A stretch of DNA of 64,000 nucleotides from Planifilum sp021793745 (GCA_937983105.1 CALKAM010000005.1:26448-90447), one strand, 5' to 3'. Counted from the first letter of the stretch, positions 40,904-50,554 are shown. Numbers and translations: made by a program. Notes: generated by a model not told the origin, from the letters alone.

Positions 40904-43087
40904 TCAAACCCGGCTGATCGGTGCAAAGCGGGCCAGCAGCCGCTTGATGCCTACGGGGCTGGGGAAGGCCACATCCAGTTCCGCGTCCTCCCCTTCCCCT
41001 TCCACCTTGACGACGGTGCCCAGCCCCCATTTGGAATGGCGTACCTTGTCCCCCACCTTCCAATCGGCGGTGGCACCGCCGACCGGGCGGACCGGACCGC
41101 GCCTGGAGGGCGAAGGGAAATAGGCGGGGGGGCGCGGCTCGACGGGTTCCACCAGATGCTCCGGAATCTCGTCCAAGAAGCGGGAGGGCGGGTGACTGAC
41201 CGTCTGTCCAAAGATGGAGCGCAACCGGGCCCGGGTCAGGTACAGCTCCTTCTCCGCCCGGGTGATGCCCACATAGGCGAGCCGACGCTCCTCTTCCAGG
41301 GCATCGTCATCTTCCAGGGAACGGATATGGGGAAACAGGCCCTCTTCCATGCCGACGAGGAAAACGCAGGGAAATTCCAGTCCCTTGGCGCTGTGCAGGG
41401 TCATCAGCACCACCGCATCCCCGTCCGGTCCCTCGTCCTCCAGGGTATCGATGTCGGAGAGGAGCGCCAAGTCGGTCAAGAAATCTACCAGGGATTTGTC
41501 CTCGCTCCGCTGTTCAAACTCCTGGACCACCGACAAAAATTCGCCGATGTTTTCCAGTCGCCCTTCCGCCTCCAGCGTCCCCTCCCGTTCCAGCGCTTCC
41601 CGGTAACCAGTCTTCTCCAACACCTCTTCGGTCAATTCCCGGGCGGACAGATATTCCGCCATCCCGTGAAGATCGCGGATCATGGTGGTGAAGGATTGAA
41701 GGGGGCGCAGGAAGCGGGGGGCCAGCCCGATCCGGTCCGCCTCCAACAGGGCCCGATAGAGAGAGACGCCCTTTTCTTCCGCATAGCGGTCGATCTTTTC
41801 CATCGTCCCCTCGCCGATTCCGCGGCGCGGCACGTTAATGACCCGCCGCAGGCTGAGGTCGTCGTCGGGGTTGACCACCAATCGCAGATACGCGAGGAGG
41901 TCCTTGATCTCCTTTCGCTCGTAAAACTTGATGCCGCCTACGACCCGGTAGGGGATGTTGGACTTGAGGAGCACCTCCTCCAACACCCGGGATTGGGCGT
42001 TGGTCCGGTAGAGGACGGCGTAGTCGCCGTGGTCCCTCCCTTCCCGCACCCCCTGAAGAATGGTCTCCGCCACAAAGAAGGCTTCTTCGTGTTCGTTACC
42101 CGCTTCGAAGAGGCGGATCGGTTCTCCGGTGCCGTTTTCCGTCCACAAGTTTTTCGGCTTCCGCCGCTGGTTGTGGGTGATCACCCCGTTTGCCGCATCC
42201 AGAATCGTCTGCGTGGAACGGTAGTTCTGTTCCAGTCGGATCACCTCTGCGTCGGGATAATCCCGTTCGAAGTCCAGGATGTTGGTGATATCCGCCCCTC
42301 GAAAGGCGTAAATCGACTGGTCCGAATCCCCCACTACACAGATATTCCGATGATGGGCGGCCAACAGGTTGACGAGGACGTACTGGGCGTGGTTGGTATC
42401 CTGGTATTCATCCACATGGATATACTGAAATTTCCTCTGATAATAATCGAGGGCCTCGGGAACCTGACGGAACAGCCGGATGGTCTCCAGCAAGAGGTCG
42501 TCAAAATCCATCGACTGGTTGGCACGCAGCTTTTTCTGGTACGCGTCGTAAATCTGGGCAGCGATCTCCTCCCGGAAACTTCCCGCTTGCTCCTTCATCT
42601 TCGGAGGGGTTTGGAGACGGTTTTTGGCTTGACTGATCCAGTGGAGGTAACCCCGCGGATCGTGCTGCTTCGCATCCAGGTTGAGTTCCTTGAGAACCTG
42701 CTTGATAACGGTCACCTGGTCCGGCACATCCAAGATGGTGAAGTTGCGGGAATAGCCGATCCGCTCGCCGTCGCGGCGCAGAATGCGCACGCACATGGCG
42801 TGGAAGGTGGAAATCCAAATCTCCTCCGCCTCGGGCCCGACGAGGTGGGTGATCCGCTCCTTCATCTCCCGCGCCGCTTTGTTGGTAAAGGTGATCGCCA
42901 AAATATTCCAGGGATGAACACCCTTTTCCGAGAGCAGGTAAGCGACCCGGTGGGTCAGCACCCGCGTCTTTCCGCTTCCCGCTCCCGCTACGATCAAAAC
43001 CGGTCCTTCCGTCATTTCCACCGCTTTTTTCTGATCCGGGTTCAACCCGGCCAACAATTCCCGTCCCGTCTGCGTGGGTCGGCTCAT
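40904..43087 (-). CDS. pcrA: ATP-dependent DNA helicase PcrA
   Basis: A 727-residue UvrD/PcrA superfamily-1A helicase. It has the Q motif LNPDQKKAV, Walker A AGAGSGKTRVLTHR, motif Ia ITFTNKAAREMKER, motif II VDEYQDTN, motif III GDSDQSIYAFRGAD, motif V LMTLHSAKGLEFP and motif VI YVGITRAE. The C-terminal Tudor-like region VGDKVRHSKWGLGTVVKVEG contacts RNA polymerase in homologues. It acts in nucleotide excision repair and in clearing replication-transcription conflicts. It sits in the pcrB-pcrA-ligA operon. Confidence 0.98.
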   Translation of the reverse strand: MSRPTQTGRELLAGLNPDQKKAVEMTEGPVLIVAGAGSGKTRVLTHRVAYLLSEKGVHPWNILAITFTNKAAREMKERITHLVGPEAEEIWISTFHAMCVRILRRDGERIGYSRNFTILDVPDQVTVIKQVLKELNLDAKQHDPRGYLHWISQAKNRLQTPPKMKEQAGSFREEIAAQIYDAYQKKLRANQSMDFDDLLLETIRLFRQVPEALDYYQRKFQYIHVDEYQDTNHAQYVLVNLLAAHHRNICVVGDSDQSIYAFRGADITNILDFERDYPDAEVIRLEQNYRSTQTILDAANGVITHNQRRKPKNLWTENGTGEPIRLFEAGNEHEEAFFVAETILQGVREGRDHGDYAVLYRTNAQSRVLEEVLLKSNIPYRVVGGIKFYERKEIKDLLAYLRLVVNPDDDLSLRRVINVPRRGIGEGTMEKIDRYAEEKGVSLYRALLEADRIGLAPRFLRPLQSFTTMIRDLHGMAEYLSARELTEEVLEKTGYREALEREGTLEAEGRLENIGEFLSVVQEFEQRSEDKSLVDFLTDLALLSDIDTLEDEGPDGDAVVLMTLHSAKGLEFPCVFLVGMEEGLFPHIRSLEDDDALEEERRLAYVGITRAEKELYLTRARLRSIFGQTVSHPPSRFLDEIPEHLVEPVEPRPPAYFPSPSRRGPVRPVGGATADWKVGDKVRHSKWGLGTVVKVEGEGEDAELDVAFPSPVGIKRLLARFAPISRV

Positions 43088-43148
43088 AATCGCACTCCTT
43101 TTTCCTCCGGTTCAATATTACAAGGGACGACCGATTCCCGGGCGCCCT

Positions 43149-43853
43149 TCACGGCTTCGGGGTCTCCTTCACATGGCGAACGGTTTGAACTGCAGCATCC
43201 ACATTATAGTAGATCAGATTGCCGACGACCACCGTATCCGCCAGGCGGGCCATCTCCCGGGCCTGATCCGGGGTGGCGATGCCTCCGCCGTAGAAGAGGC
43301 GGCTTCGGGCCATCCCCGCCCGGGCCGCCCGAACCAACCGCGGGTCCCCATAACATCCGCTGTATTCCACATAGACGACCGGCATGCCAAAGAGGTGTTC
43401 CGCCAAACGGGCATAGCCGGTGACATCCTCTTCGGACAGGGAAGACCGGGCTCGGGTCAGACGGGCCACCCTGGAATCCGGATTGAGGACCACATACCCT
43501 TCCACCGCCACGCGGTCCCAGGGAATCAGGCTGCCGTAAACCTTGATCGCCTCATGATGGGCACCGATCAACCACTGGAGATCCCCGGCATTGAGCACGA
43601 CGGGAATCAAAAAGCCGTCAAAGTCGGGAATCACCGCCGATGTCTGCGAGATCTCCTGATAGCAGGGCACATCGTAACGCCGGACCCGCCGGAACAGCTC
43701 CCAGGTCTTATCATAGGTGATTCCATCGGTACCGCCGAGGATCACCGCATCGGTCCCCGAACGGCAGATCCGGTCCAGGGCCCCGTCGGAAATGGTCCGG
43801 TTGGGATCCAACTTGAACACGTGCCGCCACGAGGCCACCCGTTCCGACAACAT
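43149..43853 (-). CDS. pcrB: Heptaprenylglyceryl phosphate synthase PcrB
   Basis: A 234-residue TIM-barrel prenyltransferase. PcrB joins heptaprenyl diphosphate to sn-glycerol 1-phosphate, making an archaeal-type ether lipid. Typical stretches are HVFKLDPNRTISDGAL, DAVILGGTDG, YVEYSGCYGDP and LFYGGGIATPDQA, the phosphate-binding end. ATG 43853 is chosen because GGGGGGAG lies 6-7 nt upstream; the start at 43880 adds nine unrelated residues. It is the first gene before pcrA and ligA. Confidence 0.95.
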   Translation of the reverse strand: MLSERVASWRHVFKLDPNRTISDGALDRICRSGTDAVILGGTDGITYDKTWELFRRVRRYDVPCYQEISQTSAVIPDFDGFLIPVVLNAGDLQWLIGAHHEAIKVYGSLIPWDRVAVEGYVVLNPDSRVARLTRARSSLSEEDVTGYARLAEHLFGMPVVYVEYSGCYGDPRLVRAARAGMARSRLFYGGGIATPDQAREMARLADTVVVGNLIYYNVDAAVQTVRHVKETPKP

Positions 43854-43942
43854 AGCGGGCTCCCCCCTGTCGTCGAGCATTCAAACCCATTATACCTCAT
43901 GTGATTGGCGGGCGTATTCCCCGCCCCTCCCCTTTTCGGCAC

Positions 43943-43965
43943 AAAAAAAGCGGAGTTTTCCCCGC
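43943..43965 (-). terminator. Terminator of yerC
   Basis: Stem GCGGGG/CTCCGC with a short loop on the minus strand, then seven T. It separates yerB-yerC from pcrB-pcrA-ligA. Confidence 0.75.
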
Positions 43966-44044
43966 CTGCGATTACCGGTTTGTTCCGCTGGCCGATGACA
44001 CCTTTTCCCGCGTCCCTTCGGCCTCCCGTCGATCGCCAATCCCA

Positions 44045-44353
44045 TCACTCGCTCTCGGTTTCTTCCTCCCTGAGCCGGTCGAGGACCAGTTCATAGCCGT
44101 TCATGCCGTAGTGAAGACAGCGTTTCACACGGGAGATGGTCGCTGTGCTGGCTCCCGTTTCCACTTCGATCTGGTTGTAGGTGTACCCCTCCCGGAGCAT
44201 GCGGGCCACCTCTAACCGCTGGGCGAAGGCCTTGATCTCCCCGACGGTGCACAAGTCGTCAAAAAACTGGTAGCACTCGTCGACGGTTTTCAAGCTCAAG
44301 ATCGCCCGAAACAGTTGGTTCAGCTCCCTTTTGTTGATGTGATCCAACGGCAT
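44045..44353 (-). CDS. yerC: TrpR-like protein YerC/YecD
   Basis: A 102-residue protein of the YerC/YecD family with a TrpR-type helix-turn-helix: LCTVGEIKAFAQRLEVARML, then GYTYNQIEVETGASTATISR and VKRCLHYGMNGYELVLDRL. It is a presumed DNA-binding regulator whose targets are not known to me. AAGGAGAGAGG precedes the ATG at 44353; the frame further upstream is not conserved. Position beside yerB and pcrB matches B. subtilis. Confidence 0.93.
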   Translation of the reverse strand: MPLDHINKRELNQLFRAILSLKTVDECYQFFDDLCTVGEIKAFAQRLEVARMLREGYTYNQIEVETGASTATISRVKRCLHYGMNGYELVLDRLREEETESE

Positions 44354-44543
44354 CCATCCTCTCTCCTTCCCGACGGGAGGCTTCTTTGCCCGATAAAAAC
44401 GATTCGACCCGGTCCACCGAAATTCCTCCCCTTCGGAAAGGGAAACGTCCCGCATTCCCCCATATCCTCCCCAAGCCGTCCCGCCGCTCCGCCCCGCGGC
44501 GGTCACAGGAGTTCTCGGGCAATGAACGGCGGGAGAAAAACCG

Positions 44544-45548
44544 TCACCGGTATGTGACCCTTCCCGTTTCCGGCAGGACGTTGATCCAGGTCTTCCCGGG
44601 AAGAAGGGGGAGCATCTCCCCGTTTTGGACGGGGACAATCGCGCCGCTTACATTTTCCCACCGGATGGGAATCGCCTTCCCCCGTTGGAACAAGATGCCG
44701 GTTCCGGGCCCCTTCAGATCCACCTCCCGGTGTCCCGCGGTATCCGTCACCCGGTGTCTCGCCTTGATCACCAGCACGTTTTCCATCGTCAAGGGTTCGC
44801 CGGTTTCCCGGTCCACCTGTTTCTCCCCCTGGGTGTAGCGAACATATTTTCCGGAGTCCTCGTCATAACGGTATCCCGCCCCATAGAGCTTGTGATATAC
44901 CAAGTCGATCTCCTTCGCCGGCTCTCCCTCCGACCCGGCCCCTTCCTCGTCGAAACGGAAAATCGGTTTCGCCGCCCGCTCACCGTACCCTTTGGCCCGG
45001 GCCGCCTCCTGCAGCCGGTTCAAATCCGTGTAGAGATTGTGAGGGGCGCGCCGATCCGTCTCCCGGCGAAAATAATCGGCCTCCTGATGGATGCCGTCCA
45101 GGCTGGGCCAACCGCTGGTTCGAACCTCCTCCAGCGCCTCCCTGGAACCGCCGGCATGAACCACTACCGCATTCAATCCCCGCCCCAAATCGAGATAATA
45201 GGGGCGCAGGCTGCGGACCGGCCCCACCTTCCCCTCCATCTGGCTGTGATAAAAGGCGGCAAAGCGGGTAATCTCCCCCTCCGCCAGAATCTCCACGACC
45301 AAATCCGCCCGGTGTAATCCGGACTGGGGCCTCGCCTTCCGGTGATTGTTCACCATCACCATCAACGCGGGATGCGCCGGCTTCGAAGAAGGCAACCCGG
45401 TAAACGGATCCGGTGAAGGCGGCTGATTCACCTGTTCGGGCTCCCCGCTCGTTTCCCTCCCGGTTTCCCCCGGCGGCCACCCGCAACCCGCCGGCAGCAC
45501 CAGCAGGGCCAACGCGAGCAGGGATGCAGTCCATCGGCGCATCGCCAT
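44544..45548 (-). CDS. yerB: DUF3048 lipoprotein YerB
   Basis: A 334-residue lipoprotein (signal LLALALLVLPAGC, lipid cysteine near residue 22). Two DUF3048 domains follow: VMVNNHRKARPQSGLHRADL, GPVRSLRPYYLDL and VVVHAGGSREAL in the first, and a beta-rich end with GTGILFQRGKAIPIRWEN. The function of YerB is not established. Start ATG 45548 or the in-frame ATG two codons later; GAGGGAG stands upstream. Transcribed toward yerC. Confidence 0.93.
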   Translation of the reverse strand: MAMRRWTASLLALALLVLPAGCGWPPGETGRETSGEPEQVNQPPSPDPFTGLPSSKPAHPALMVMVNNHRKARPQSGLHRADLVVEILAEGEITRFAAFYHSQMEGKVGPVRSLRPYYLDLGRGLNAVVVHAGGSREALEEVRTSGWPSLDGIHQEADYFRRETDRRAPHNLYTDLNRLQEAARAKGYGERAAKPIFRFDEEGAGSEGEPAKEIDLVYHKLYGAGYRYDEDSGKYVRYTQGEKQVDRETGEPLTMENVLVIKARHRVTDTAGHREVDLKGPGTGILFQRGKAIPIRWENVSGAIVPVQNGEMLPLLPGKTWINVLPETGRVTYR

Positions 45549-46111
45549 CACACTCCCTCTCAACAAAGTTTTCCTTCCAGTATTGCCAAGAATCGGCGAC
45601 AACGCATCATACCGCATGGCTGGATACCATTTGGGTTTCCTAAAAATTCCATCCCCGGACGAAAAGAAAAGCGGCGTCTCACCTCCGCGGCCCCCGCCTT
45701 CCAAAAATTTCCCCATCTTCAATCTACTTCGACTTCCGCCGGTCCCATCCCTTCTTCGGCACGACGGCCGAACCCGTCCCCCGTCATGCCCTCCCCCATC
45801 GCCTCATAAGCATAGGCTAGGGAGCGGAGGCGACACACCTTCTACATACCAGCGCTTCCACCATGCGCAAAATCCCTCAGCCCTCCAAACACATTGATAA
45901 AACATTAGCAAACGCCAACCGGCAATCCTCTTCCTCATGATGCCACCACCCCCAATGAATCCTTGATCATTTCTCTGCATAAATATTGATTTTTATCGGA
46001 GAAAAACGGCAGCATAGATTAAACTTTTATAATATAATATAAAATGGGAAGGATCTGTGTACTCGGGAATCGAATCAATCCGTACGAAACTCTGGCTTCG
46101 GAGGGAATGCG
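45549..46111. other. Intergenic region between yerB and the GAF gene
   Basis: About 560 bases with no convincing gene or RNA. The right end is AT-rich (TATAAT-like boxes at 46025-46045) and probably holds the promoter of the GAF gene, but no paired -35 is clear. The left end should hold the yerB promoter; a TATGAT lies at 45611-45606 on the minus strand without a good -35. Confidence 0.4.
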
Positions 46112-47032
46112 ATGCCCTCGTGGGATGAGTATATCATCAGCAACCTGGACGACTTTTCCTGGCTCAAATACGTCATCCTCGGCTTCGCCCTGGTGTTCGT
46201 CTTCGCAGTGATCGCGATCTGCTACCGCGTCTTCACCGGAAAATGGATCCCCTACGGGTTTCAAACCCCCGAGAAAAAGGGTATGGACAAAACGACGGAA
46301 TCGGAACTGGAAATCAGCAACCTCCCCAGCGATACCGAATTTACCATCGAGGTGGCCCCGGGGCTGTATCCGCTCATGGACTACATGGACGAAAAGGACC
46401 GAAAAATCGCCACGCTCAAACGGATCTTGCAGGACATCGAGCGGGATATGAAGAAAGAAGCCAATCGAAACAACAATTTTATCGCGGTACTGGAAATCCT
46501 GGCGGATGGGGTATCAACGGCGCTGAGTCGTTCGTACAATAAACCGAGGAATGCCTTTGAGATCGATTATCCCTACGTGATCGACAGCATCCAGTCAGCC
46601 ATGGCCAACGAGATCGCCGTACATCCCGGCGTCGCCATTTTCATCGTCGACTCGGAAAATCCTGAACGGCTCCGACCCTATCAGATGATCGGTTTCGATT
46701 TAAGCTTCCGCAACTATCGCCCCTCCCTGACGGTTCACTCACCGGAAGGATGGGTTTGGCTGAACGAATCCACCAAGTATTGGGACAAACTATTGGACAG
46801 CGAAGTCGCCTTCACCGAGCTCCCACCCCAAACCCGATCGATGATCGCCAGTCCGATCTTTGCCAACGAAGAAAAATTGGGCATCCTGACCGTGAATGCC
46901 GCCGTGACCGGTGCCTTTGAGCACCCTCTGGATCCCCGATATGTAGCGGCCTTCGCCAAAGTGCTCAGCTCCCTGCTGTACATCGATCGGAAACATTCAC
47001 AAGGATCCTTTGAGGAGGGGAATCACGGATGA
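46112..47032 (+). CDS. Membrane-anchored GAF-domain protein
   Basis: A 306-residue protein with one N-terminal membrane helix (residues 19-41, YVILGFALVFVFAVIAICY), a charged linker and coiled coil (DEKDRKIATLKRILQDIERD), and a GAF-like domain over residues 120-290 (FIAVLEILADGVSTALSRSY, SMIASPIFANEEKLGILTV). There is no kinase, cyclase or other output domain, so it may be a sensor that acts through a partner. GGAGGG precedes the ATG. The next gene overlaps its end by 4 bp, so the two form a unit. Confidence 0.75.
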   Translation: MPSWDEYIISNLDDFSWLKYVILGFALVFVFAVIAICYRVFTGKWIPYGFQTPEKKGMDKTTESELEISNLPSDTEFTIEVAPGLYPLMDYMDEKDRKIATLKRILQDIERDMKKEANRNNNFIAVLEILADGVSTALSRSYNKPRNAFEIDYPYVIDSIQSAMANEIAVHPGVAIFIVDSENPERLRPYQMIGFDLSFRNYRPSLTVHSPEGWVWLNESTKYWDKLLDSEVAFTELPPQTRSMIASPIFANEEKLGILTVNAAVTGAFEHPLDPRYVAAFAKVLSSLLYIDRKHSQGSFEEGNHG

Positions 47033-47220
47033 AAAAAAAGCCGACCTTCCATCAACGGGTCAAGGCATTGCACGATCAGTACCGGGCCGGCGAAATCAGC
47101 AGAGAAGAGTATATGGAGATGGTGAAAGCCGGCCGGTTCGACCAGGTGATTCAATCCATCGACAAGAAATTTGAACGATACCGCCGGATGCTCGACAGCA
47201 AGGCGGACAACAAGGCTTAA
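47029..47220 (+). CDS. Small SHOCT-like protein
   Basis: A 63-residue basic protein whose first half (LHDQYRAGEISREEYMEMV) follows the SHOCT short C-terminal domain pattern of an L-x-x-L/Y-x-x-G-x-I-x-x-E-E-Y core. The start ATG overlaps the stop of the GAF gene in ATGA, pointing to coupled translation. SHOCT segments often mediate oligomerisation. Function unknown. Confidence 0.7.
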   Translation: MKKKPTFHQRVKALHDQYRAGEISREEYMEMVKAGRFDQVIQSIDKKFERYRRMLDSKADNKA

Positions 47221-47286
47221 ATAAAACCGATCCGTCATCCGCTGAGGATGGGTACCTTTCCTTCGTGCTCATTCAACCTCCCCATT

Positions 47287-47317
47287 AAAAAAACCGGGAA
47301 CCGCGTCCCGGTGTTTT
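47287..47317. terminator. Bidirectional terminator between convergent units
   Basis: Stem ACCGGGA (47293-47299) with TCCCGGT (47306-47312). T tracts follow on both strands: GTTTTTCTTT on plus, seven T on minus. Confidence 0.88.
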
Positions 47318-47327
47318 TCTTTATGCA

Positions 47328-48674
47328 TCAGCCGACTTCCCGCTTAGGCTCCGGGGTGGATGCGTCCCGATCGGCGGAGCCGGATGCCTTCCAGGGAGAC
47401 AGCTTCAAGATGTGCTGGTAAATAAACGCCACCTGCTTATCCGTGACCGGCCTCTGGTTCTCCTTGGCGTAAAAGATGTTGAGCACCCGTGTCCGTTCCT
47501 CGGCGTAATCGTCCCGTCCGCTTACGGCATCCGCCATCGCCTCAAGGAGGGACGAAAAATCCTCCACCCGGGGACCCGGTGTCACTTCTTCATAATCGAA
47601 ATACATCTCATTGGACTGCTCCAGATACTGCGCCAAGTCGTAACAATAGAAGATGACCGGCCGGTCGAGCAACAGATAGTCCGTATAGCAGCTGGAATAA
47701 TCGGTGATGAGAACGTCGGTGTATTTCAACAGCAGCTGAGGGTCCAGATCCTGATGGCTGACATCCTTGACATGTTTCAGCGTTTCCGGCACGCGGCCTT
47801 TACTGTACATGTGCCGCTTGATCAAAAAGAGATACCCGTGCTCTTCACAGAAGGCGTCGATCTTTTCCAGATCCAGCACTTCGCTGATTTCCCGGTCCAA
47901 TTTCCCGAAATAGCGATGGGTGGGCATGTAGGTGATCACGCGACGATGCTTGATATACTCCGGAAACTGGGCTTCCTCCTCTTCAAACTCCCCGAAAAAG
48001 ACGTCATTCCGGGCCTGCCCCAGGGAAAACACATTTTCCTTGGGCACGAGAAAGGTTTCGGGGTAATAGGAGGAAACCCGTTCGCTCGTGGAGATCACGT
48101 AATTTTTCCGGGCGAGCATCGTCCGGACCAGGAGCATCCCCAGAAACCTTTTGATCGGATGGGGTTCGTGGAGGGCCTTGTACGTAAAGGTTTTCTTGTT
48201 GGCCCCCCACACTTTTTTCAGACCGACGCCGTGCCAGGTGTTGACCGATACGGCCCCACCCAAGAGGTAACGGTTGAAATCGTCGTGGATCGAATGGGAA
48301 TGGATAAACACCTTGGCCCGCAGCTGGAAATAGATCCCCCTGAGGGAATGATAATAGTAGGATTCGTGCCCCATCCCCCGGAGTTGCTCCACGGCGCTCC
48401 GATCCTTCAAGATCCAAATGCAGCGAATCCTCGGATCCTGCCGCATCCGCAGGAAAAGGTACTTGGGATTTCCCCGGTATCCGCGCCCGCTTTCCGCTCC
48501 GAAAACGACGATCTTCCCATTTCTGGGAAGAAAGCGGACGGTGTTGTAAAGGAGGACGCCCACCATCCTCCGGGTGTAAACCTTCAGTTTTTTCCTGAAC
48601 GCCCCCACCACGAAGCCGAATAGAAATGTCGCCAGGAGAATCGGGAGCGTTTCGTATATCGTCAGATGGATCAA
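47328..48674 (-). CDS. CDP-glycerol/CDP-ribitol phosphotransferase (TagF/TarL-like)
   Basis: A 448-residue polyol-phosphate transferase of the Glyphos_transf (TagB/TagF/TarL) family. An N-terminal hydrophobic segment (LLATFLFGFVVGAF) anchors it. The catalytic domain has SVNTWHGVGLKKVWG, containing the conserved histidine, then KYTDVLITDYSSCYTDYLLL, typical of the nucleotide-binding lobe. It adds glycerol-phosphate or ribitol-phosphate units to a lipid-linked wall polymer. The neighbouring cytidylyltransferase and SDR suggest CDP-ribitol as donor. TTG 48674 is favoured (AAAGAGG 8 nt upstream); no ATG is well placed. Third gene of the minus-strand half of the wall polymer locus. Confidence 0.88.
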   Translation of the reverse strand: MIHLTIYETLPILLATFLFGFVVGAFRKKLKVYTRRMVGVLLYNTVRFLPRNGKIVVFGAESGRGYRGNPKYLFLRMRQDPRIRCIWILKDRSAVEQLRGMGHESYYYHSLRGIYFQLRAKVFIHSHSIHDDFNRYLLGGAVSVNTWHGVGLKKVWGANKKTFTYKALHEPHPIKRFLGMLLVRTMLARKNYVISTSERVSSYYPETFLVPKENVFSLGQARNDVFFGEFEEEEAQFPEYIKHRRVITYMPTHRYFGKLDREISEVLDLEKIDAFCEEHGYLFLIKRHMYSKGRVPETLKHVKDVSHQDLDPQLLLKYTDVLITDYSSCYTDYLLLDRPVIFYCYDLAQYLEQSNEMYFDYEEVTPGPRVEDFSSLLEAMADAVSGRDDYAEERTRVLNIFYAKENQRPVTDKQVAFIYQHILKLSPWKASGSADRDASTPEPKREVG

Positions 48675-48783
48675 TTTGATTACCTCTTTCCATGCTGGGA
48701 TGTCCTGAAAGAGGTTCGGGAATGAACACAAAGAAACCGGGGGGCAGCCTTCGGTAAGCGGCAAGCCCCTCGCTAGAGTCGAT

Positions 48784-49572
48784 TTAGGCGGTGATCCCCT
48801 TTTTCACCTCAGAGACGGGATCATCGCTTTTTTTTTCCGGCTTCGAAGCCGACGGTTCCGTCGGTTTGCTCGGTTGCTGTTGCTGACGGATGACGATATT
48901 TTGCCCGTCCAGGCAAATTCCGTTTTCCGACAGCAGATTGTTCACGACATCCGCCACATGCTCCGGTTGCATGATCTTGGACTGGTCCTCATCGGGCGCC
49001 AAAATCCGCCGCAATTCCGTCGCACACCGCCCCGGCGACACGCAATACACCTTGATGCCGTATTCCGCCAGCTCATCGGACAGCGTTTGCGACATGCTGA
49101 TCACGGCGGCTTTGGAAGAGGCGTATGCCAGCCAACCGGGCCGCGACGACATCCCGGCCGTGGAGGCCACGTTCAAAATCTTTCCCCCGGTTTTCTTCAT
49201 GTGCTTGACCACTTCCCGGGTGATAAAAAAAACCGAGTGGACGTTGATGAGATAGGTCTGCGTCCAATTATCGATCGTGGTCTCCAAAAGGGACTTGGGT
49301 TCCGCATAACCCGCCACATTGAGCAAGTAATTGATGGAACCGAAGTCCCGGATCACCTGATCCACAATCTTTTGAATCTCTTCAAACCGCGTGACATCCA
49401 CGCTGTATATATCCACCCGCTTTTGCGGATTCATCAGCCTTTTCGTCTCCTCCAGCCCCTCCTTGCTCCGGGCCAGGAGGACAAAGTTCTGGATGTCGTC
49501 CCGTTCGCTCAGCTTAACGGCAATGGCACGGCCGATCCCTCGGCTGGCGCCGGTGATCAAACAGGCCGTCAT
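48784..49572 (-). CDS. SDR oxidoreductase, probable ribulose-5-phosphate reductase for CDP-ribitol
   Basis: A 262-residue short-chain dehydrogenase with an intact active site: cofactor motif TGASRGIG, NVAG, serine 13 residues before the YASSK tyrosine (NVASTAGMSSRPGWLAY). A Pro/Ser/Lys-rich tail of about 40 residues is unusual. Its ATG shares one base with the stop of the cytidylyltransferase gene. In Haemophilus Bcs1 an IspD-like cytidylyltransferase is fused to an SDR to make CDP-ribitol from ribulose 5-phosphate; here the same pair is split into adjacent genes. The substrate is inferred from that parallel. Confidence 0.75.
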   Translation of the reverse strand: MTACLITGASRGIGRAIAVKLSERDDIQNFVLLARSKEGLEETKRLMNPQKRVDIYSVDVTRFEEIQKIVDQVIRDFGSINYLLNVAGYAEPKSLLETTIDNWTQTYLINVHSVFFITREVVKHMKKTGGKILNVASTAGMSSRPGWLAYASSKAAVISMSQTLSDELAEYGIKVYCVSPGRCATELRRILAPDEDQSKIMQPEHVADVVNNLLSENGICLDGQNIVIRQQQQPSKPTEPSASKPEKKSDDPVSEVKKGITA

Positions 49573-50258
49573 TATTCTCCCCCCAAAATGTACTCTTTGT
49601 ATATGATCTCCCCAATGGTTTGATCGATGGGTCTCGTGATTTTGATGTTATATTCGGTACCCCTCAGAACCTTGATCCGCTCGCCGTTGTAATGAAAATA
49701 GAGGCTGACGTCCTCGGTAAACGTTTTTCCGTCCTTGATCGCCTGCTCATGGGCCGCCAGCAATTTCGCCGTGTCAAACTTCTGCGGAAGCTGGATGTTG
49801 ATCAAACGGCTGCGGTCAAGGTTCTTTTCGATATACTCCCCGCCTTCCAATACCGTAAACGGAATATCCATACCGTAGGTTGCGTTCCTCTCCTCGGTTT
49901 GGATGAGCCGTTCAAATTCCTCCTTCGTCACGAAGGGGCGGACCGACTCATGGATCAGCACGTTTTCCCGCGTCACACACCGAAGCGCCTTGTAAACGGA
50001 TTCCTGGCGCGTTTTCCCCCCCTCGATCACTTGAATCGGCTTGCTGAATTGATAATTGCGGATGATCTCCTTCGTCTGTTCCATATAATTCCGCGGAGAA
50101 GGAACCACGATTTCGCTGATTTCCTTTATATTTTCCAATTTATCCAATACATGAACGATGATCGGCTTCCCGCCAATCGGCAAAAATTGCTTCGGTACGC
50201 TCGCCTTCATTCTGGCGCCAATGCCTCCGGACAACAGGATCATGCTGATGTGTTCCAT
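49572..50258 (-). CDS. IspD/TarI-like cytidylyltransferase
   Basis: A 228-residue nucleotidyltransferase of the IspD/TarI family: the CTP-binding start ILLSGGIGARMKASVPKQFL, then ENVLIHESVRPFVTKEEFER and DRSRLINIQLPQKFDTAKLL. TarI makes CDP-ribitol from ribitol 5-phosphate; IspD acts in isoprenoid synthesis. Location next to an SDR, a TagF-like polymerase and TagGH favours the TarI role. ATG 50258 (MEHISMILL) is likely; a GTG at 50273 is possible. The promoter at 50338-50366 drives this operon. Confidence 0.82.
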   Translation of the reverse strand: MEHISMILLSGGIGARMKASVPKQFLPIGGKPIIVHVLDKLENIKEISEIVVPSPRNYMEQTKEIIRNYQFSKPIQVIEGGKTRQESVYKALRCVTRENVLIHESVRPFVTKEEFERLIQTEERNATYGMDIPFTVLEGGEYIEKNLDRSRLINIQLPQKFDTAKLLAAHEQAIKDGKTFTEDVSLYFHYNGERIKVLRGTEYNIKITRPIDQTIGEIIYKEYILGGE

Positions 50259-50337
50259 TTCCTCCGTCCTCACTTCATGAAAAAGTGCTAAAAAAATAGG
50301 AAATTACGTGTATCCTGCCGATGCATGCTCGGGATTC

Positions 50338-50366
50338 AGTATTTCACATTTATTACAGTTTGTCAA
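50338..50366 (-). promoter_or_regulatory. Promoter of the leftward wall-polymer operon
   Basis: Perfect TTGACA (50366-50361), 17-nt spacer, and TGAAATACT (extended -10) on the minus strand. Confidence 0.75.
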
Positions 50367-50525
50367 CAAACCCTTTTTCGCCCCTTCCCCCGAACCATCC
50401 CCTAAACCCTTTCATTTCAATGGATCGCAAGACTTCAGGGGGCGGAAAGAACTGTAATTTAAATAAAAATAGCCAATATTCATAACTATATTTCCCCGCC
50501 AAGTTTTCACTGGAGGATAAAAGAA
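50367..50525. other. Middle of the divergent promoter region
   Basis: Between the two divergent promoters lie about 160 bases with no gene. A run rich in A/T (50455-50495) could bind a regulator, but I see no clear operator. Confidence 0.35.
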
Positions 50526-50554
50526 TTGTCGTAACAACAGGTACGTGTTATCAT
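50526..50554 (+). promoter_or_regulatory. Promoter of the rightward wall-polymer operon
   Basis: TTGTCG (50526-50531), 17-nt spacer, TATCAT (50549-50554) preceded by TGT, an extended -10. The leader to the proposed start is about 48 nt. Confidence 0.7.

Noticed and set aside
38805..43423. Two long plus-strand frames (667 and 795 codons)
   Set aside because: Antisense to ligA and pcrA; no recognisable domain and no SD.
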